Assembly (NCBI GenBank): GCA_009829735.1
Contig: CM020620.1
Span: forward strand, 2,669,447 to 2,733,446
Origin: Pyropia yezoensis
Taxonomy: Eukaryota > Rhodophyta > Bangiophyceae > Bangiales > Bangiaceae
Reading direction: 5' to 3'
Length of the DNA: 64,000 bases
Position numbers and translations under genes: made by a program. Every line of letters starts with the position of its first letter. Positions within the stretch are counted from its first letter, which is position 1. Positions 1-10,843 of this stretch are shown in pieces. The notes beneath the pieces are model-generated. The model did not search any database, had not been told where the DNA came from, and was given only the letters and a program-made list of their open reading frames with translations.

Positions 1-118
1 CGCCCGCCCGCCCGCCCGCCCGCCCGGCCGCCCGCCGGCTGCCCGCTTACCCGCCCGGCTGCCGGGGTGGCCCACGCGGCAGGCTGCCAACTTGAACGGG
101 GAAGGGAGGGGGGGAGGA
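1..118. repeat. CCCG-rich simple repeat beside a scaffold gap
   Basis: The first ~30 bases are a nearly pure four-base CCCG repeat. It grades into G/C-rich sequence that stops at the run of N. It is unlike known telomere repeats, so it is read as a microsatellite at a contig edge. Confidence 0.7.
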
Positions 119-618
119 NNNNNNNNNNNNNNNNNNNNNNNNNNNNNNNNNNNNNNNNNNNNNNNNNNNNNNNNNNNNNNNNNNNNNNNNNNNNNNNNNN
201 NNNNNNNNNNNNNNNNNNNNNNNNNNNNNNNNNNNNNNNNNNNNNNNNNNNNNNNNNNNNNNNNNNNNNNNNNNNNNNNNNNNNNNNNNNNNNNNNNNNN
301 NNNNNNNNNNNNNNNNNNNNNNNNNNNNNNNNNNNNNNNNNNNNNNNNNNNNNNNNNNNNNNNNNNNNNNNNNNNNNNNNNNNNNNNNNNNNNNNNNNNN
401 NNNNNNNNNNNNNNNNNNNNNNNNNNNNNNNNNNNNNNNNNNNNNNNNNNNNNNNNNNNNNNNNNNNNNNNNNNNNNNNNNNNNNNNNNNNNNNNNNNNN
501 NNNNNNNNNNNNNNNNNNNNNNNNNNNNNNNNNNNNNNNNNNNNNNNNNNNNNNNNNNNNNNNNNNNNNNNNNNNNNNNNNNNNNNNNNNNNNNNNNNNN
601 NNNNNNNNNNNNNNNNNN
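119..618. other. Assembly gap, 500 N
   Basis: Exactly 500 undetermined bases, a usual placeholder length for a gap of unknown or estimated size. Reading frames that appear to cross it have no meaning. Confidence 0.99.
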
Positions 619-2677
619 CCCCCCCACACTGGCCGCCCTGGCCGCCCCCCCGCCACCATGCCCACCGTGGCCCCCCCGCGGCGGGGGGGCTCCCTGCTTC
701 TTCGTCTACCACTCTCCGCCTCGGCGCCGCGACTCCTCCTCCCTCCGCTTCTTCTCCAAACCCCCAAACGGGAACACACCCCCCGCCGTTGCTCCATCCC
801 AGTCTCTCCCCCTTCCCCCCCCCCTCCCCTCCCCCCCCCACCCCCCCCCCCCCCCCGACCACCTCGCCACGCGCGCCTACCAACGGTCGGCCGGCCGGCA
901 CCACCCCCCCCCCCCCCCCCCACCTCCCTCCCTTGCTTTCTTTTTTTTTTTTTTTTTTTTTCTTGTGCCCCCGCCCCCCCGGCCCCCCGCGCACGGTGGT
1001 CGTGCGCTCACCCTCCCGCCGGGACGGCGCCCCGCCGGCTGCTGCCGCCGGCCGCCGCACCGCCCGCTGCCGTGGTGCGGGCGGGGCGGCCGGGGGCCCC
1101 GCCGGTGCTAGATGATACCGACCGCCCTGCTATTGCCCGCCGCCCCGCCGCCGCCGCCCACACCCGCGCGCGGCGGCAACGCCCTTGACCTGCGCCGTAC
1201 CGGCGGCCGCGGTGGCCCCGCTGGCCGCTGACGTTGCGCCAGCCAGACACACACCCCACCCACCTCCCCCCCCCCCCCCCCCCCCCCCGGCCCCTCCTCC
1301 TCCTCCTGTGCACCTCTGCTGCCGCCGACGTGCTCGCCGCGTCGTCGTGCCACACCGCCCTGGTCGCCGTGCCGGCAGCCTACGAGGCCACACGGACGTA
1401 CCGGTTTTTTTTTGGGGGGGGGGCTGCTGCCGGGTGGCCGGCCGGGGGGGCAGTAGACGGGACGGGTAGCGGGGGAGGGACCGGGGGGGGGGAGGGTACG
1501 ACAGGCCAGCTATCCACCGTCGCTCGTCTGCCCGCCCGCCCGCTCGCCCGCCTGCCCGCCCGCCCGCCGGCCGACTGGCAGGCCGGCCAGACGCCGTGCC
1601 CACCCCTCTCGTGCACCACCCCGAGCCGCCGCCGCCGCCCCCTTCTCCGGGAGGGCGGTGGTGTGCGGGGGGGAGCGGAGAGGGGGAGGGGGGGGGGGGG
1701 GTGTGCACCACGCGTTGCCAGTGCCGCACACAGCTCGCCAACGGGCGTGGCTGGGCGGCCGCGCGTCGCACCTGCCTTACCTACACCCTCGCCCCTCCCC
1801 GCCCACCCGTCGGTGACTTCCCCCCCCCCCCCCCCCCCCCCCAACACCTTGCCCGTCGACAAGGCCTAGACGCTCATCCCTCCCTCCTCCCCTCTCCCTC
1901 CCACCCCCCCCCCCCCCCCTCTACCCCTGCCCCTCCCACGGGCGTCTTTCTGGTGTGCACGGTTCTCCCCGCCCTCCCCCCCTCCCCCCCCTCCCCTCCC
2001 GCCCGCCGCTGCTTGTTGCATCACCACCCCTAAGGGGCTTGTGGGTGGCGCCGCGGCCGCCGCGGCCGTCGTCGCCAAGCTCCCCACTGGTTGCCCCCAC
2101 CCCCGCGCGCGCGCACGCAAGGGCGGTGGGGGGGGGGCGGAGGGGGTGGACGGGTGGCGGCGCAGCAGCAGACGGAGGTTGCACCAAGGGGTGTGTGGCC
2201 CGCCCACGCACGGCGGACGGGCGAGCCCCCCCCGCCCTCCCCCACCGTCGCCGCCTGCCTGGACGCGCGGGTGGCGGCCAGCGGCGGCCGGCGGTGGCCT
2301 TGGTGCGCCAGACGACACGCCCACCCACCTCCCAACACCCCCCACGCACCGCCGCCACTGGCGTACGGCCTGGCCCGACTGCCGTTTTTCCGCCCGTCCA
2401 CCACCACCGGCGTCACCACCCACACCATCACCACCTTCCCTACGTTGTCGGGTGTCACCACCCCCCACACCGCCCTCTTGCTGGACTCGCCACCCCAACC
2501 GTCCCCCCACCCCCAAACCCCCCCCCCCCTTCCCCCCCCCCCCCACCACCCGCCATAACCAGCCGCACACCCCATTTTTTTTTGTCTCCCCTCTCCACAA
2601 GGGCGGACCAGGCGGCGCGTACCGACCGGCGGCGCGCGCCTGCCGCCTTGGCGGCTGGGCGGGCGGCGGCGGCCGGG
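619..2677. other. Low-complexity C/T-rich region upstream of the lipase gene
   Basis: Long C runs, a T run of about 22 bases near 940-961 and CCCG/CCTGCCCG repeats (about 1530-1575) fill this stretch. Open frames occur on both strands but consist of Pro, Arg and Gly runs with no recognisable domain. The last ~150 bases (about 2490-2580) are C-rich on the plus strand and resemble the leader tracts seen before other genes here. I see no supportable gene. Confidence 0.6.
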
Positions 2678-2901
2678 ATGAACCTCGGGGCGGTGGGCGA
2701 CGGCCGCCCGCGGGTGCCCCGCGGGGTGGACGTTGGCAGCCGCTCCGCGTCGTTTGTAACGGGGGAGCTGGCACGGCTAGCGTCGGCCGCCGCCGCCGCC
2801 GAAGCGGGCGGCGGCGCCCCCCCTGCGGCTGCGCCCATTGACGAAGAGGATGCCACCGCCGGGTCGTTGGCGGCGCCCCAACCGCTTGCGCCGCATTGGA
2901 A

Positions 2902-2938
<37 letters not shown>

Positions 2939-5900
2939 CCCGACGGAGCGGCAGCGGCGGCGACGGCGTCGTCGTCGGCAGCGGCGGCCGCCTCCCCCAC
3001 CGCCGCCACCACCTTTACCAGCCGCCCACGCCCCTCTGCCGGGGGGATGGTGCGGGGCAGCGGCACGGAGATTGTCAAGGGGTCGGTGCCCCCGCCGGCA
3101 GAGGACGCGGGCGCCGGTGGGGGCCCCGCGTCGGCGGGTACGCCCGCCAAGCGTGGCCGCCGCCGCCGGGCGGGCCGCCCGTTGGGGGCGGTGACTGCCG
3201 CGGCGGCGGCAGCGGCGGCGGCCGCAAGGTCCGCAGCGACCGGCGACGGCGACGGCGGCCTTGACAGTGATGGGGATGGCATGGGCGGCGGAAGGGGGGG
3301 GGGGGTGGGTGCCAAGGACGGGGAGGAGGACGATGACCGCTTCTCCGAGCGGGACTCGGACGATGAGCCAGAAGGGGTGGGCGGCAGGCACCCCCCCCCC
3401 GGTGGGGAGGATGAGGATGAGGAGGCAGTGTCGCTGCACCTGGCGGCGCGGCAGTACGTCAAGCTGGAGGTCATCCAGGCACGCGAAATCAGCTACCTCC
3501 TCCACTGGCTCCACGCGTCGGCGCTGGTGGGGCTCCTCTACTCGGTGGCGGTCATCATCCTGGCCAACACCCAGTACCTGCTGCTTCTCACCGAGTCGCC
3601 CAGCCTCCGCCCCGGCCGCCCGCTGCGGCTCTACCAGTTCCCCGCCGCCTTCAACTGGTTCACCTACATTGCCAACACGCTCGTATTCATCTACGCGGCG
3701 CTCCTGTTTATCGTCTACGCCCTGCGCATTGCGCGGCTGTCGGCGCGCAACCGCACCCACGAGCAGGTGTGGGTGCTGATGCTCACCGCCGCCGTGGCCG
3801 TCTACACCAACCCGTACGAGGTGATTGTGCGGCTGCTGCAGCTGCGGGGGGTGGACGTGTCGGTATATGGCTGGTACACCCCCGTCACGCAGGTGTACGC
3901 GGTGGTGCAGACGAGCGCGTTTACCATGTCCACCCTCTTTTACGTGTGGGCGTCGGTGCACTCGTACCGCATCCTGGACGGCCGGATCCGGTGGACGTTT
4001 TACGTGCCAAAGCTGGTCGTCCTCGCCGCGTACGTGGGCGCCAAGGCGTTTATCCACCTCTACTTTGACGTCTACCTGTCGGAGCTGCCGTTTGCATCGC
4101 TGGTGGCCATGCTGTTTGTCTACTCTGAGACGGGCATGTGGCCCCGCGCGGGTGTCATTGCCGTGTCGCTCATCACCGTGGGGGAGGTGGCGCTCGTCGG
4201 CTGGATCCTCCGGTCCATCCTGGTGACCAAGGCGGTGCTCAAGGCGACCGACTACATGAAGTTCCGCACCAAGCAGATTGGTTTCCGCTTCTTCCTCTAC
4301 CACAACCTCACTTTCTACGTCGTCTACTGGATGGTCTTTGTGATGCTGCTGTTGGCCATGCCCGTGGGCGCCCAGGTGGTCAACCTGGCCATCCACGAGG
4401 TGTCTTACCTCGAGGTCCAGTACGTCCCCTGCGGCATCCTGGTGCTGCTGCTGGCCTACGTCACGGTCGACGCGTATGTCAACCTGCCAGCCGACGCGGT
4501 GGGCTTTCGGGGCTGGTTTGTGCCGCGGCAGGCAAAGGCGTTGGCCGCTGCCGGCGGTTCGGGTGGCAACAACGCGGACAACAACTCTGGGATGCCGTCC
4601 GCATCGCAGCGCGCGGCCGAGCCCTACGCGGGCGGCGCGTATGGGGGCGGCGACGCGCCGCTCGACGACGAGATGGCGCCCATCACGTACCGGAAGCGGG
4701 AGCCGCCTTCGTTTTCGGGCATGGCGCCCGACCTCCAGACAAACTGCTTTGTCATGCAGACGCACGTGATGTTGTTCAACTTTGCGTGGCTGGTCTACTA
4801 CTATGGCACGCCCAAGCTCGAGTCCTTCACCCCCGACCAAAACACCCTCTCCTTTGTCGTGTCCGAGTACATCTCAGAGGCGTCGACCGACACACACGTG
4901 CTGGTGGTGGACGGCGCGGACCGGATTGTGGTGGCGTTCAAGGGCACCACCAGCACGCGCAACCTCAAGACGGACCTCAACATCTATCACGTGCGTGCGG
5001 CGAGTGCGCTGCCGACGCGCCTCCTGGAGGACACCCCCGACTCGATTGCCAACGAGGGGGTGCTCGGCGCGCGGGACTTTAAGCGCGCCAAAATCCACAA
5101 GGGCTTTGCGCTCGCCTACGCGTCGGTCGCCGCGCCGCTGCTGCGGCGGCTGCAGTCGCTCCTCGCCGAGCGGCGGCGGCCCATCTTCCTCACTGGCCAC
5201 TCACTCGGCGGCGCGCTCGCCACCATCTGCTCCTTTGACCTGTTCCTGCGGCTGGGCCTGGGCCGCCGCGAGCTGTTTGTGTCGACCTTTGGCGCCCCCC
5301 GGCCGGGCAATGACGCCTTTCGCCGCCTGTACGACACCAAGATCCCCATCCACTGGCGCATCGTGGTGGGCCCCGACGTGGTGGCCAAACTGCCCAAGGT
5401 GGGCTACCGCCACGTGGGCAAAAAGGTGCTCCTCAACAGCAGCGGGGAGCTCTTCCTGGACCCCAACGCGCTGGAGCTCAAGCTCTGGCACGGCGACGCG
5501 GCGAGCATCCTGTACCACCGCAAGGCGAGCTACCTCCTCGCCATGCGCGCGTGGTGTGAGCGCCACCACGGGTCGGTCTACACGCCCCCGTTTTGGTCCT
5601 TCCCCTACTCCACCGACGACTGGAAGCGGTTTGGGGGGGCGGGCACCGGCACGGGGTCGCCCAAGAGCGCCACCCGCTCGGGCAGCCTGTTTGGCGGCAG
5701 CAGCAATGGCGGTGGTGGCGGCGGTCACAGCGCTGGCAGTGGCGCCGGCAGCGTCCTCGGCCGCCGCCTGTCGCGGCGGGGCAACACACGGATACTCAAG
5801 CTGGACGCCATGGTCGAGGCGCTCGACGGCGGCGGCGGCGTCGGCGGGGGCGGGGGGAGTGACGCGGGGGGCGCCGCTGGCCACGCGGCGGGGCCATCCC

Positions 5901-6064
5901 TCGGCGCCGGCGGCGGCGGCGGCAGTGCCGCCGGGCCTCCGCCGGCGGGGGCACCCCTCACCGCCGAGGCGGCGGCGGTGGCACGGTGGAGGAGGCTGAC
6001 CATCCAATTACTCTCGTCCGACGGCGCCACCGCCGGCTCCCCATACGTGTCTGTACAGTTATAG
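2678..6064 (+). CDS. Multi-pass membrane protein with C-terminal class 3 lipase domain
   Basis: Predicted 1128-aa membrane acylhydrolase. Residues 1-255 are low complexity (poly-Ala, poly-Gly, then Asp/Glu-rich). About residues 271-602 hold 7-9 hydrophobic segments; the block around FRTKQIGFRFFLYHNLTFYV resembles the Wntless-like (MIG-14) membrane domain, which I infer from memory of the family. The lipase domain spans about residues 709-960. It has the nucleophile elbow GHSLGG with Ser842, Asp900 in VGPDVVAKLP and likely His947 in YHRKASYL, a full Ser-Asp-His set for class 3 lipases. The Ser/Gly-rich tail (about 985-1128) is disordered. The frame is open upstream to 1955 but only through Pro/Arg low complexity, and the ATG at 2678 follows a C-rich leader. 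The expected product is a membrane-bound lipid esterase; the substrate is unknown. Confidence 0.85.
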
Positions 6065-6821
6065 GTGGCGATGGCGAAGGGGGGGGCGAATTCAAGGGGG
6101 AAGGGGGGGGGGGGGGTGGGGGCGTGGGGGGGGGGAGACCGACGGAAGGGGGGGGGGGGGGAACGTCCGTGTCTATCGTGGGTCGGATGAGTGGCTGTAC
6201 CCGCCTCTTCGCTTGTGTTTTTTTTCGACTGCCGTCTCGGCCTTGGGCCCCTCGGTGCATCACACCCCTGACCTCCTCCCACCACGAAAAACGCAAACAA
6301 AAACTGCTGCGTTGCTTCCGTTACACCCCGTTACTCGCAGCCAAGGGAGCGGGAGAAGGGGCACGCGGCGGGTACATACTGCACACGAGAGCGGGAGAGC
6401 ATGACCCGTGCGACATGTCCACGCGCGCGCCCGCCCGCTCCGCCAGGACAGCAGTCTAGAGGGGAAGCGCAGACGCCTGGGTCAGCTCTTGGCTCTTCCC
6501 TCCCCCCGCGCGACGCTCGCCTTTGCCCACTCTTTTCGCCGCCCCGCACGTGTGGGTGTGATGCCGGCGGCGGCTCGTGACGTAGCCCCGTTTTCCTTGG
6601 CAGGAAGATAGAGAAGGGGGGGGGGGGGGAGAGGGCACACCCACCGCCACGGCTCAGCTAGTGGGGCAGCCAAGGGAGAGGGAGCGCCACAGCCAAGGCG
6701 GGGGTCCCGTGGCAGAAGCGAAATTTAGATGGTCGGGGGGCGGCCACAGGCAAGAGGCGGGAGACCCCAAGGCCGGCGCACCACCCGCTCGCGGTGGCGG
6801 AGGGGGACGGTGTTTCCCCCC
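6065..6821. other. Intergenic region between convergent genes
   Basis: This stretch separates the 3' ends of the plus-strand lipase and the minus-strand gene that ends at 6822. It has G runs around 6100-6165 and 6616-6630 and otherwise mixed sequence. Only short chance frames are seen, with no clear polyadenylation signal or RNA gene. Confidence 0.6.
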
Positions 6822-9023
6822 TCAAGCCGCCCGCACCCACACTGGCCGCGGCCGCCACACCCGCACCGTCCGCCGCGCCGACGCGACGGCCGCGTCGTCG
6901 TAGGCCACGTCCGGCGGCTCGCCGCAGAGGGTGGCCTGCGACGCGCCCCAGTTGCAGCACGAGCACACAATGGCGGCCACGTCGACGAGCCGCCCGCGGG
7001 GAGCCGCCGACGCGGGAGGGGGGACCTCCACCCCCCCCGCCGCCGCGCCGCCGTCGTCCTTGCCGCCGCCGCCGCCGCCCCCCGCACCGGCACCAGCGGC
7101 CGTGCCGTCGTCGCCGGCAGCCCCGCCCCCCCCCCCCTCCCCATTGCCGGCCATCAATCCGCCCAGTGCCCACCCAACGGGGGCTGCTGCTGCGGCGTCC
7201 TCCCCCCCCCCCTCCACCACCACCAGGCAGTCGAGCGCGTCGGCCATGCTCACGTGCGCGTGCCAGAGGAGGAGCACGACCGCCGCCCGCGGGGGCACCC
7301 CCACCGCCACGTCCTGCACCCGCCCGCGGGTGACGGCCAGTCGTTCCACCGCGGCGGTGGCCGCGGCGGCGGTCGCCGCCACCGCCGCAGGGTCCACAGA
7401 CGCGACTGCCCAGCGGGTGCGGAGGGCAAAGGTAGTGGCGGTGCGGGGGGTGGAGCCGTCGCCAACGGCGACGAGCAGGACGTCGGGGGAGGAGAGCGGC
7501 AGCAGCCGTGGGGGAGGGCGGGGACGGACACCACCGACGACGGCGGCTGCGGCGGCGGCGGCGGCGGCGGCTGAGACGTCGGCGGTGGCGGCGACGGCGG
7601 CGTAAACGCCTGCGGGGTCCCCGCCCTCCACCCCCTGGGCCCCTGCCGGGGCAGCCGGTACGTCGGCAGGCGGCCGCGCCAGGTGCGTCCGCGCGGCGGC
7701 GAGCGCACCAAACGACTCGGTGAGCTCCTTGGCGTTTGGGAAGAGCCGCAGCGACAGCAGCAGGGGCGCGCAGTCCAGCGCCATCAGCTCGTCGGCATAG
7801 CGCCAGGTGGCGCCCACAAAGTTTTCCACTCCACCACCCCCACCACCACCAGCCGCGGCGCCGACGCTGTCGCCGTCACCGCCGTGCCCGCCGCCGTGCC
7901 CGCCGCCGCCCCCGTCACCACCACCGCCACCACGCCCAGCACCACCAGCCCGAGCCGCCCGCCGCCGCCGCCGCGTGTCGGCCGCCGCCGCGTCGGTTGC
8001 CGCCGCCACCCGCGCGGCCGCCCCCGTCGCCCGCCCCGCCGCCCGCCACGCCGCGACCGCCGCGGGCCCGCCCGTGGACGCCACTCCCGGCGCGGAAATC
8101 GCATACGCGCCACGCCGCTTCAACGCACCGCCACCCCCACCGCCGCCGCCGCCGCTGCCACCGCCACCGCCACCGCCACCACCACCGCCGCCGCCGACGC
8201 TGTCGCCGGCGCCGTCGCCGTCGCCCAGGTGCAGCCGCACCGCCCTGCCGAGCGCGGCGCGCCACGCGCCGCCATCCAGCGGCGGCGGCGTCGGCAGCGG
8301 CGGCCGCCCCGCCGCCGCCGCTGCCGAGGCCGCCGCGTCATAGACGTGCCAGAGGGTGGCGGCGGTGGTGTAGACGCCGGGGGAGGCGGTAAAGCCCGCC
8401 GCGTCGAGGACGGCCAGCAGCGCCCGCCTGAGGCACAGCGCCCCCGGGGGGGGGCTGTCTCCGGGGGGGGGTGCCACCGCCGTCGCCGTGTCGACGCACC
8501 TGGCGCGGCTGCTGTCGCCAACGGGGCGGGGTATTCCCGGCGGCGGGGCGCCCCCGCCGGCCGCCCCGTCGGCCGCCCCGTCCGTCACTGCTGCTGCCGC
8601 CGCCGCTGCCGTCGCCGCCGCTTCGGCGGCGGCCGCCGCCACTCGCGCGTCCCGCCGTGCCACCCCCCGCGCGTGGCGGCGGGCGCGCCCCCCCCCCGCC
8701 GCCGCGTCGGCCGCCGCGGGACGGACGGTCACGGCCGGCGCGCCCGCCGCCGACGCCCACGTGGTCGCCGCGGGGGGCCGGGCGGGCCGGCGGCCGCGGC
8801 GGCCACCCCCACCACCCCCGCCACCATCGCCGCCGCCGCTGCCGACGTCGCCGTCCCCCGCGGGGATGACGACGGCGGCGGGGGCAGCGGCGGTTGCCAT
8901 GATGGTGGTGGGGGCGTCTGCGGCGGAGGGAGGGGGGGGGGGGGGGGGCCGCCGGGGGGGGGGGGCACCGTCAGGGATAACAGCCGCGGGAGGGGGGGGG
9001 GGGGGCGCCCCGGCGGCGGTCAT
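6822..9023 (-). CDS. Conserved-looking protein of unknown function, Rossmann-like segment
   Basis: Predicted 733-aa protein that I do not recognise. Its first half is Ala/Gly/Pro-rich and poorly ordered. Four better-ordered blocks follow: VGATWRYADELMALDCAPLL (about residue 400); SSPDVLLVAVGDGSTPRTAT (about 510), whose strand-glycine-loop pattern followed by AVASVDP suggests a nucleotide- or SAM-binding Rossmann-like fold; a hydrophobic block with VVLLLWHAHVSMADALDCLV; and a Cys-containing C-terminus with CSCCNWGASQATLCGEPPD (about 690-710). The ATG at 9021-9023 lies just after a C-rich sense-strand leader. An in-frame ATG at 9254 would add 77 residues that look like translated leader, or less likely a targeting peptide. 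It shares a divergent intergenic region with the HAD hydrolase gene. Confidence 0.6.
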   Translation of the reverse strand: MTAAGAPPPPPPAAVIPDGAPPPRRPPPPPPPSAADAPTTIMATAAAPAAVVIPAGDGDVGSGGGDGGGGGGGGRRGRRPARPPAATTWASAAGAPAVTVRPAAADAAAGGGRARRHARGVARRDARVAAAAAEAAATAAAAAAAVTDGAADGAAGGGAPPPGIPRPVGDSSRARCVDTATAVAPPPGDSPPPGALCLRRALLAVLDAAGFTASPGVYTTAATLWHVYDAAASAAAAAGRPPLPTPPPLDGGAWRAALGRAVRLHLGDGDGAGDSVGGGGGGGGGGGGGSGGGGGGGGGALKRRGAYAISAPGVASTGGPAAVAAWRAAGRATGAAARVAAATDAAAADTRRRRRAARAGGAGRGGGGGDGGGGGHGGGHGGDGDSVGAAAGGGGGGGVENFVGATWRYADELMALDCAPLLLSLRLFPNAKELTESFGALAAARTHLARPPADVPAAPAGAQGVEGGDPAGVYAAVAATADVSAAAAAAAAAAVVGGVRPRPPPRLLPLSSPDVLLVAVGDGSTPRTATTFALRTRWAVASVDPAAVAATAAAATAAVERLAVTRGRVQDVAVGVPPRAAVVLLLWHAHVSMADALDCLVVVEGGGEDAAAAAPVGWALGGLMAGNGEGGGGGAAGDDGTAAGAGAGGGGGGGKDDGGAAAGGVEVPPPASAAPRGRLVDVAAIVCSCCNWGASQATLCGEPPDVAYDDAAVASARRTVRVWRPRPVWVRAA

Positions 9024-9637
9024 GGCCCCGTATTTCCCGCAACGCGGCGCGCACGAAAGGGGAGGGGGGGGGGGGAAGGGGGAAAGGGGAGGGGAAAGCG
9101 GAGTGCGGAGGGTGGTGGCGTAGGCAGCGAGCGGGTGACACTGCGAAGGGAGGGCGCGCGCCAGACAAGCAGAGGCGTGCCAATGGGGACGGCGGATCAG
9201 CGCCGCCGCCGTCATTCCCCAGCGGAATTTCGTCCCACCCTCGCGCGCGTCCATCGCTACCTCCTCGTCAGCAGCTGCAGCACACGTCTACGCGTCCCCC
9301 CTCCCCACCCTTTGCCGCGACGCCGGCCGCCTTCTTCCCCCGGCGTAGGTGTCCCCACCCACCCGCCCACCCCGACACCGCCCTCCTCCCTCTTCCTCAC
9401 CTCCCCCCCCCCCCCCCTCCCGACCTCTCCTCTTTTTTTTTTTGCGGGACTTACTGCCCGTTGTCTCGTCCTACCGGACGTCGGTAGGACGGTCCACAAT
9501 CGTTTCCCACTGTCGCTTCCCCCTCCCTCCTCCTCCATCCTACGCCGCCACCATGCTCCGCCTACTTGCCCCACCGCCGTCCTCCGCCCGCACCGTCGCG
9601 GCCGCCGCCGCCGCGGCCGCCGCCGCCGCTGGCCGCC
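9024..9637. promoter_or_regulatory. Divergent intergenic region with pyrimidine-rich leaders on both sides
   Basis: This region separates the starts of two divergent genes. Plus-strand G/A tracts at about 9058-9105 are C/T-rich leader for the minus gene; C/T tracts at about 9300-9550 lead into the plus gene. An ATG in good context (gccgccaccATG) sits at 9553, out of frame with the hydrolase. No TATA box was identified with confidence. Confidence 0.45.
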
Positions 9638-10843
9638 ATGGCGGGTCGTTGCGCGGCGGGGCGGCGGCGGCGGCCGCCCCCCCCCCCCCCCCCCCCCCCC
9701 GGGCGGCGGGGGGGGGCGACCACCCCCCCCCCCCCGCGGCGGCCCGCCCCCGCGTTTGTTCTCGACATTGACGGCGTCCTGCTGCGCGGGGGCGCCACCA
9801 TCCGGCGGGCGCCCGACGCGGTGCGGCTGCTGTACGGCGCCGCCGACGGCGCGCCCACCCACCCGCTGCTGTTCCTGACCAATGGCGGGGGGGTCACCGA
9901 GGCGGCCCGCGCGGCGGCGCTGTCCGACCGCCTGGGCGTGCGGGTGCAGGCGTCGCAGGTGGTGCTGTCGCACACCCCGCTGGCGGCCATGGCCGTCGCC
10001 GAGGCGGCGGCGGCGGCCAAGGCGGCGGCCGCCACCGCCACCGCCGCCGCCGACGCCTCGGCCGCCGCGGCGGCGCCCCCCACCCCGCCAACGTCGGTGC
10101 TGGTCATTGGCGGCCGCGGGTGCGCCGACGTGGCCGCCGGCTACGGCTTCCGCAACGTCCTGGCCGCCGCCGACGCTGCCCGGGTGGCGCCGTCGGTGGC
10201 GCCCTTTTCGCCCCCACGGCGGGGGGAGCCGCTGGAGCGGCCCGACGCGGAGGCGGTGGCGGCGCTGCCCGTCGGCACCGTCCTCGTCATGCACGACTCG
10301 ACGGATTGGGGGCGGGACATCCAGCTGGTCGTCGACGCCCTGCTGGCGCCGCCGCCCCCGGCGCCCACGCACGCACCGGCCGTGCCCGCCGACGCGGCAG
10401 ACGGCGCCCAGCGGGTGCAGGTGGTTGCGTGCAACGCGGACCTGACCTTTCCCGCCGACCACCCGGCGCCGCGGCTGGCCACTGGCGCGTTTACGACCGC
10501 GCTCGCGGCCGTCTACGCGGCGGCGACCGGCGGCCGCCGGCGCCTGGCCCTCACCCGCCTGGGCAAACCCCACGGCGTGCAGTACGCGCTCGCGGCGGGG
10601 CGGCTCGAGGCGCAGCGCGTTGCGCTCCGCCTCCCCGCCCCTACGCCCGCCATCTACGCGGTGGGGGACAACCCGGCTAGTGACGTGGCGGGCGCCAACG
10701 GGGCGGGGGGGGTGTGGCGCAGCGTCCTGGTGCGGGCGGGCAACTGGGGGGGGGGGGGGGCGGCCAATGACCCGGTGCACCCGGCGCACCACGTCGTTGA
10801 CGACGTCTACGACGCCATCTCGCTGGGCCTCGATGCCCACTAA
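9638..10843 (+). CDS. HAD-superfamily class IIA hydrolase, CECR5/HDHD5-like
   Basis: Predicted 401-aa haloacid dehalogenase-type phosphatase. FVLDIDGVLLRG carries the two Asp residues of HAD motif I (Asp43 nucleophile, Asp45). LLFLTNGGGVTEAARA is motif II with the Thr-Asn-Gly-Gly run typical of the IIA/CECR5 subfamily. LGKPHGVQYA supplies the motif III Lys, and VGDNPASDVAGAN (Asp344) is motif IV. The C-terminal NDPVHPAHHVVDDVYDAI also fits CECR5-type proteins. Animal relatives are mitochondrial; the substrate is not established. The ATG at 9638 has strong context (gccgccATGg), but the first ~35 residues are Arg/Pro runs translated from 24- and 13-base C tracts. A more natural N-terminus begins at 9553 in another frame (see findings). 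Confidence 0.87.
   Translation: MAGRCAAGRRRRPPPPPPPPPGRRGGATTPPPPRRPAPAFVLDIDGVLLRGGATIRRAPDAVRLLYGAADGAPTHPLLFLTNGGGVTEAARAAALSDRLGVRVQASQVVLSHTPLAAMAVAEAAAAAKAAAATATAAADASAAAAAPPTPPTSVLVIGGRGCADVAAGYGFRNVLAAADAARVAPSVAPFSPPRRGEPLERPDAEAVAALPVGTVLVMHDSTDWGRDIQLVVDALLAPPPPAPTHAPAVPADAADGAQRVQVVACNADLTFPADHPAPRLATGAFTTALAAVYAAATGGRRRLALTRLGKPHGVQYALAAGRLEAQRVALRLPAPTPAIYAVGDNPASDVAGANGAGGVWRSVLVRAGNWGGGGAANDPVHPAHHVVDDVYDAISLGLDAH

Noticed and set aside
1..60. CCCG repeat as a telomere
   Set aside because: It lacks a TTAGGG-like unit and abuts an internal gap, so a microsatellite is the simpler reading.
1955..2677. Extension of the lipase frame upstream to 1955
   Set aside because: It begins at a GTG in C-rich leader sequence and adds only Pro/Arg low complexity. 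The ATG at 2678 is the first ATG giving sensible protein.
2777..4840. 687-codon minus-strand frame opposite the lipase
   Set aside because: It mirrors the lipase coding strand, is His/Arg/Val-rich and lacks domains: an antisense shadow of GC-rich codons.
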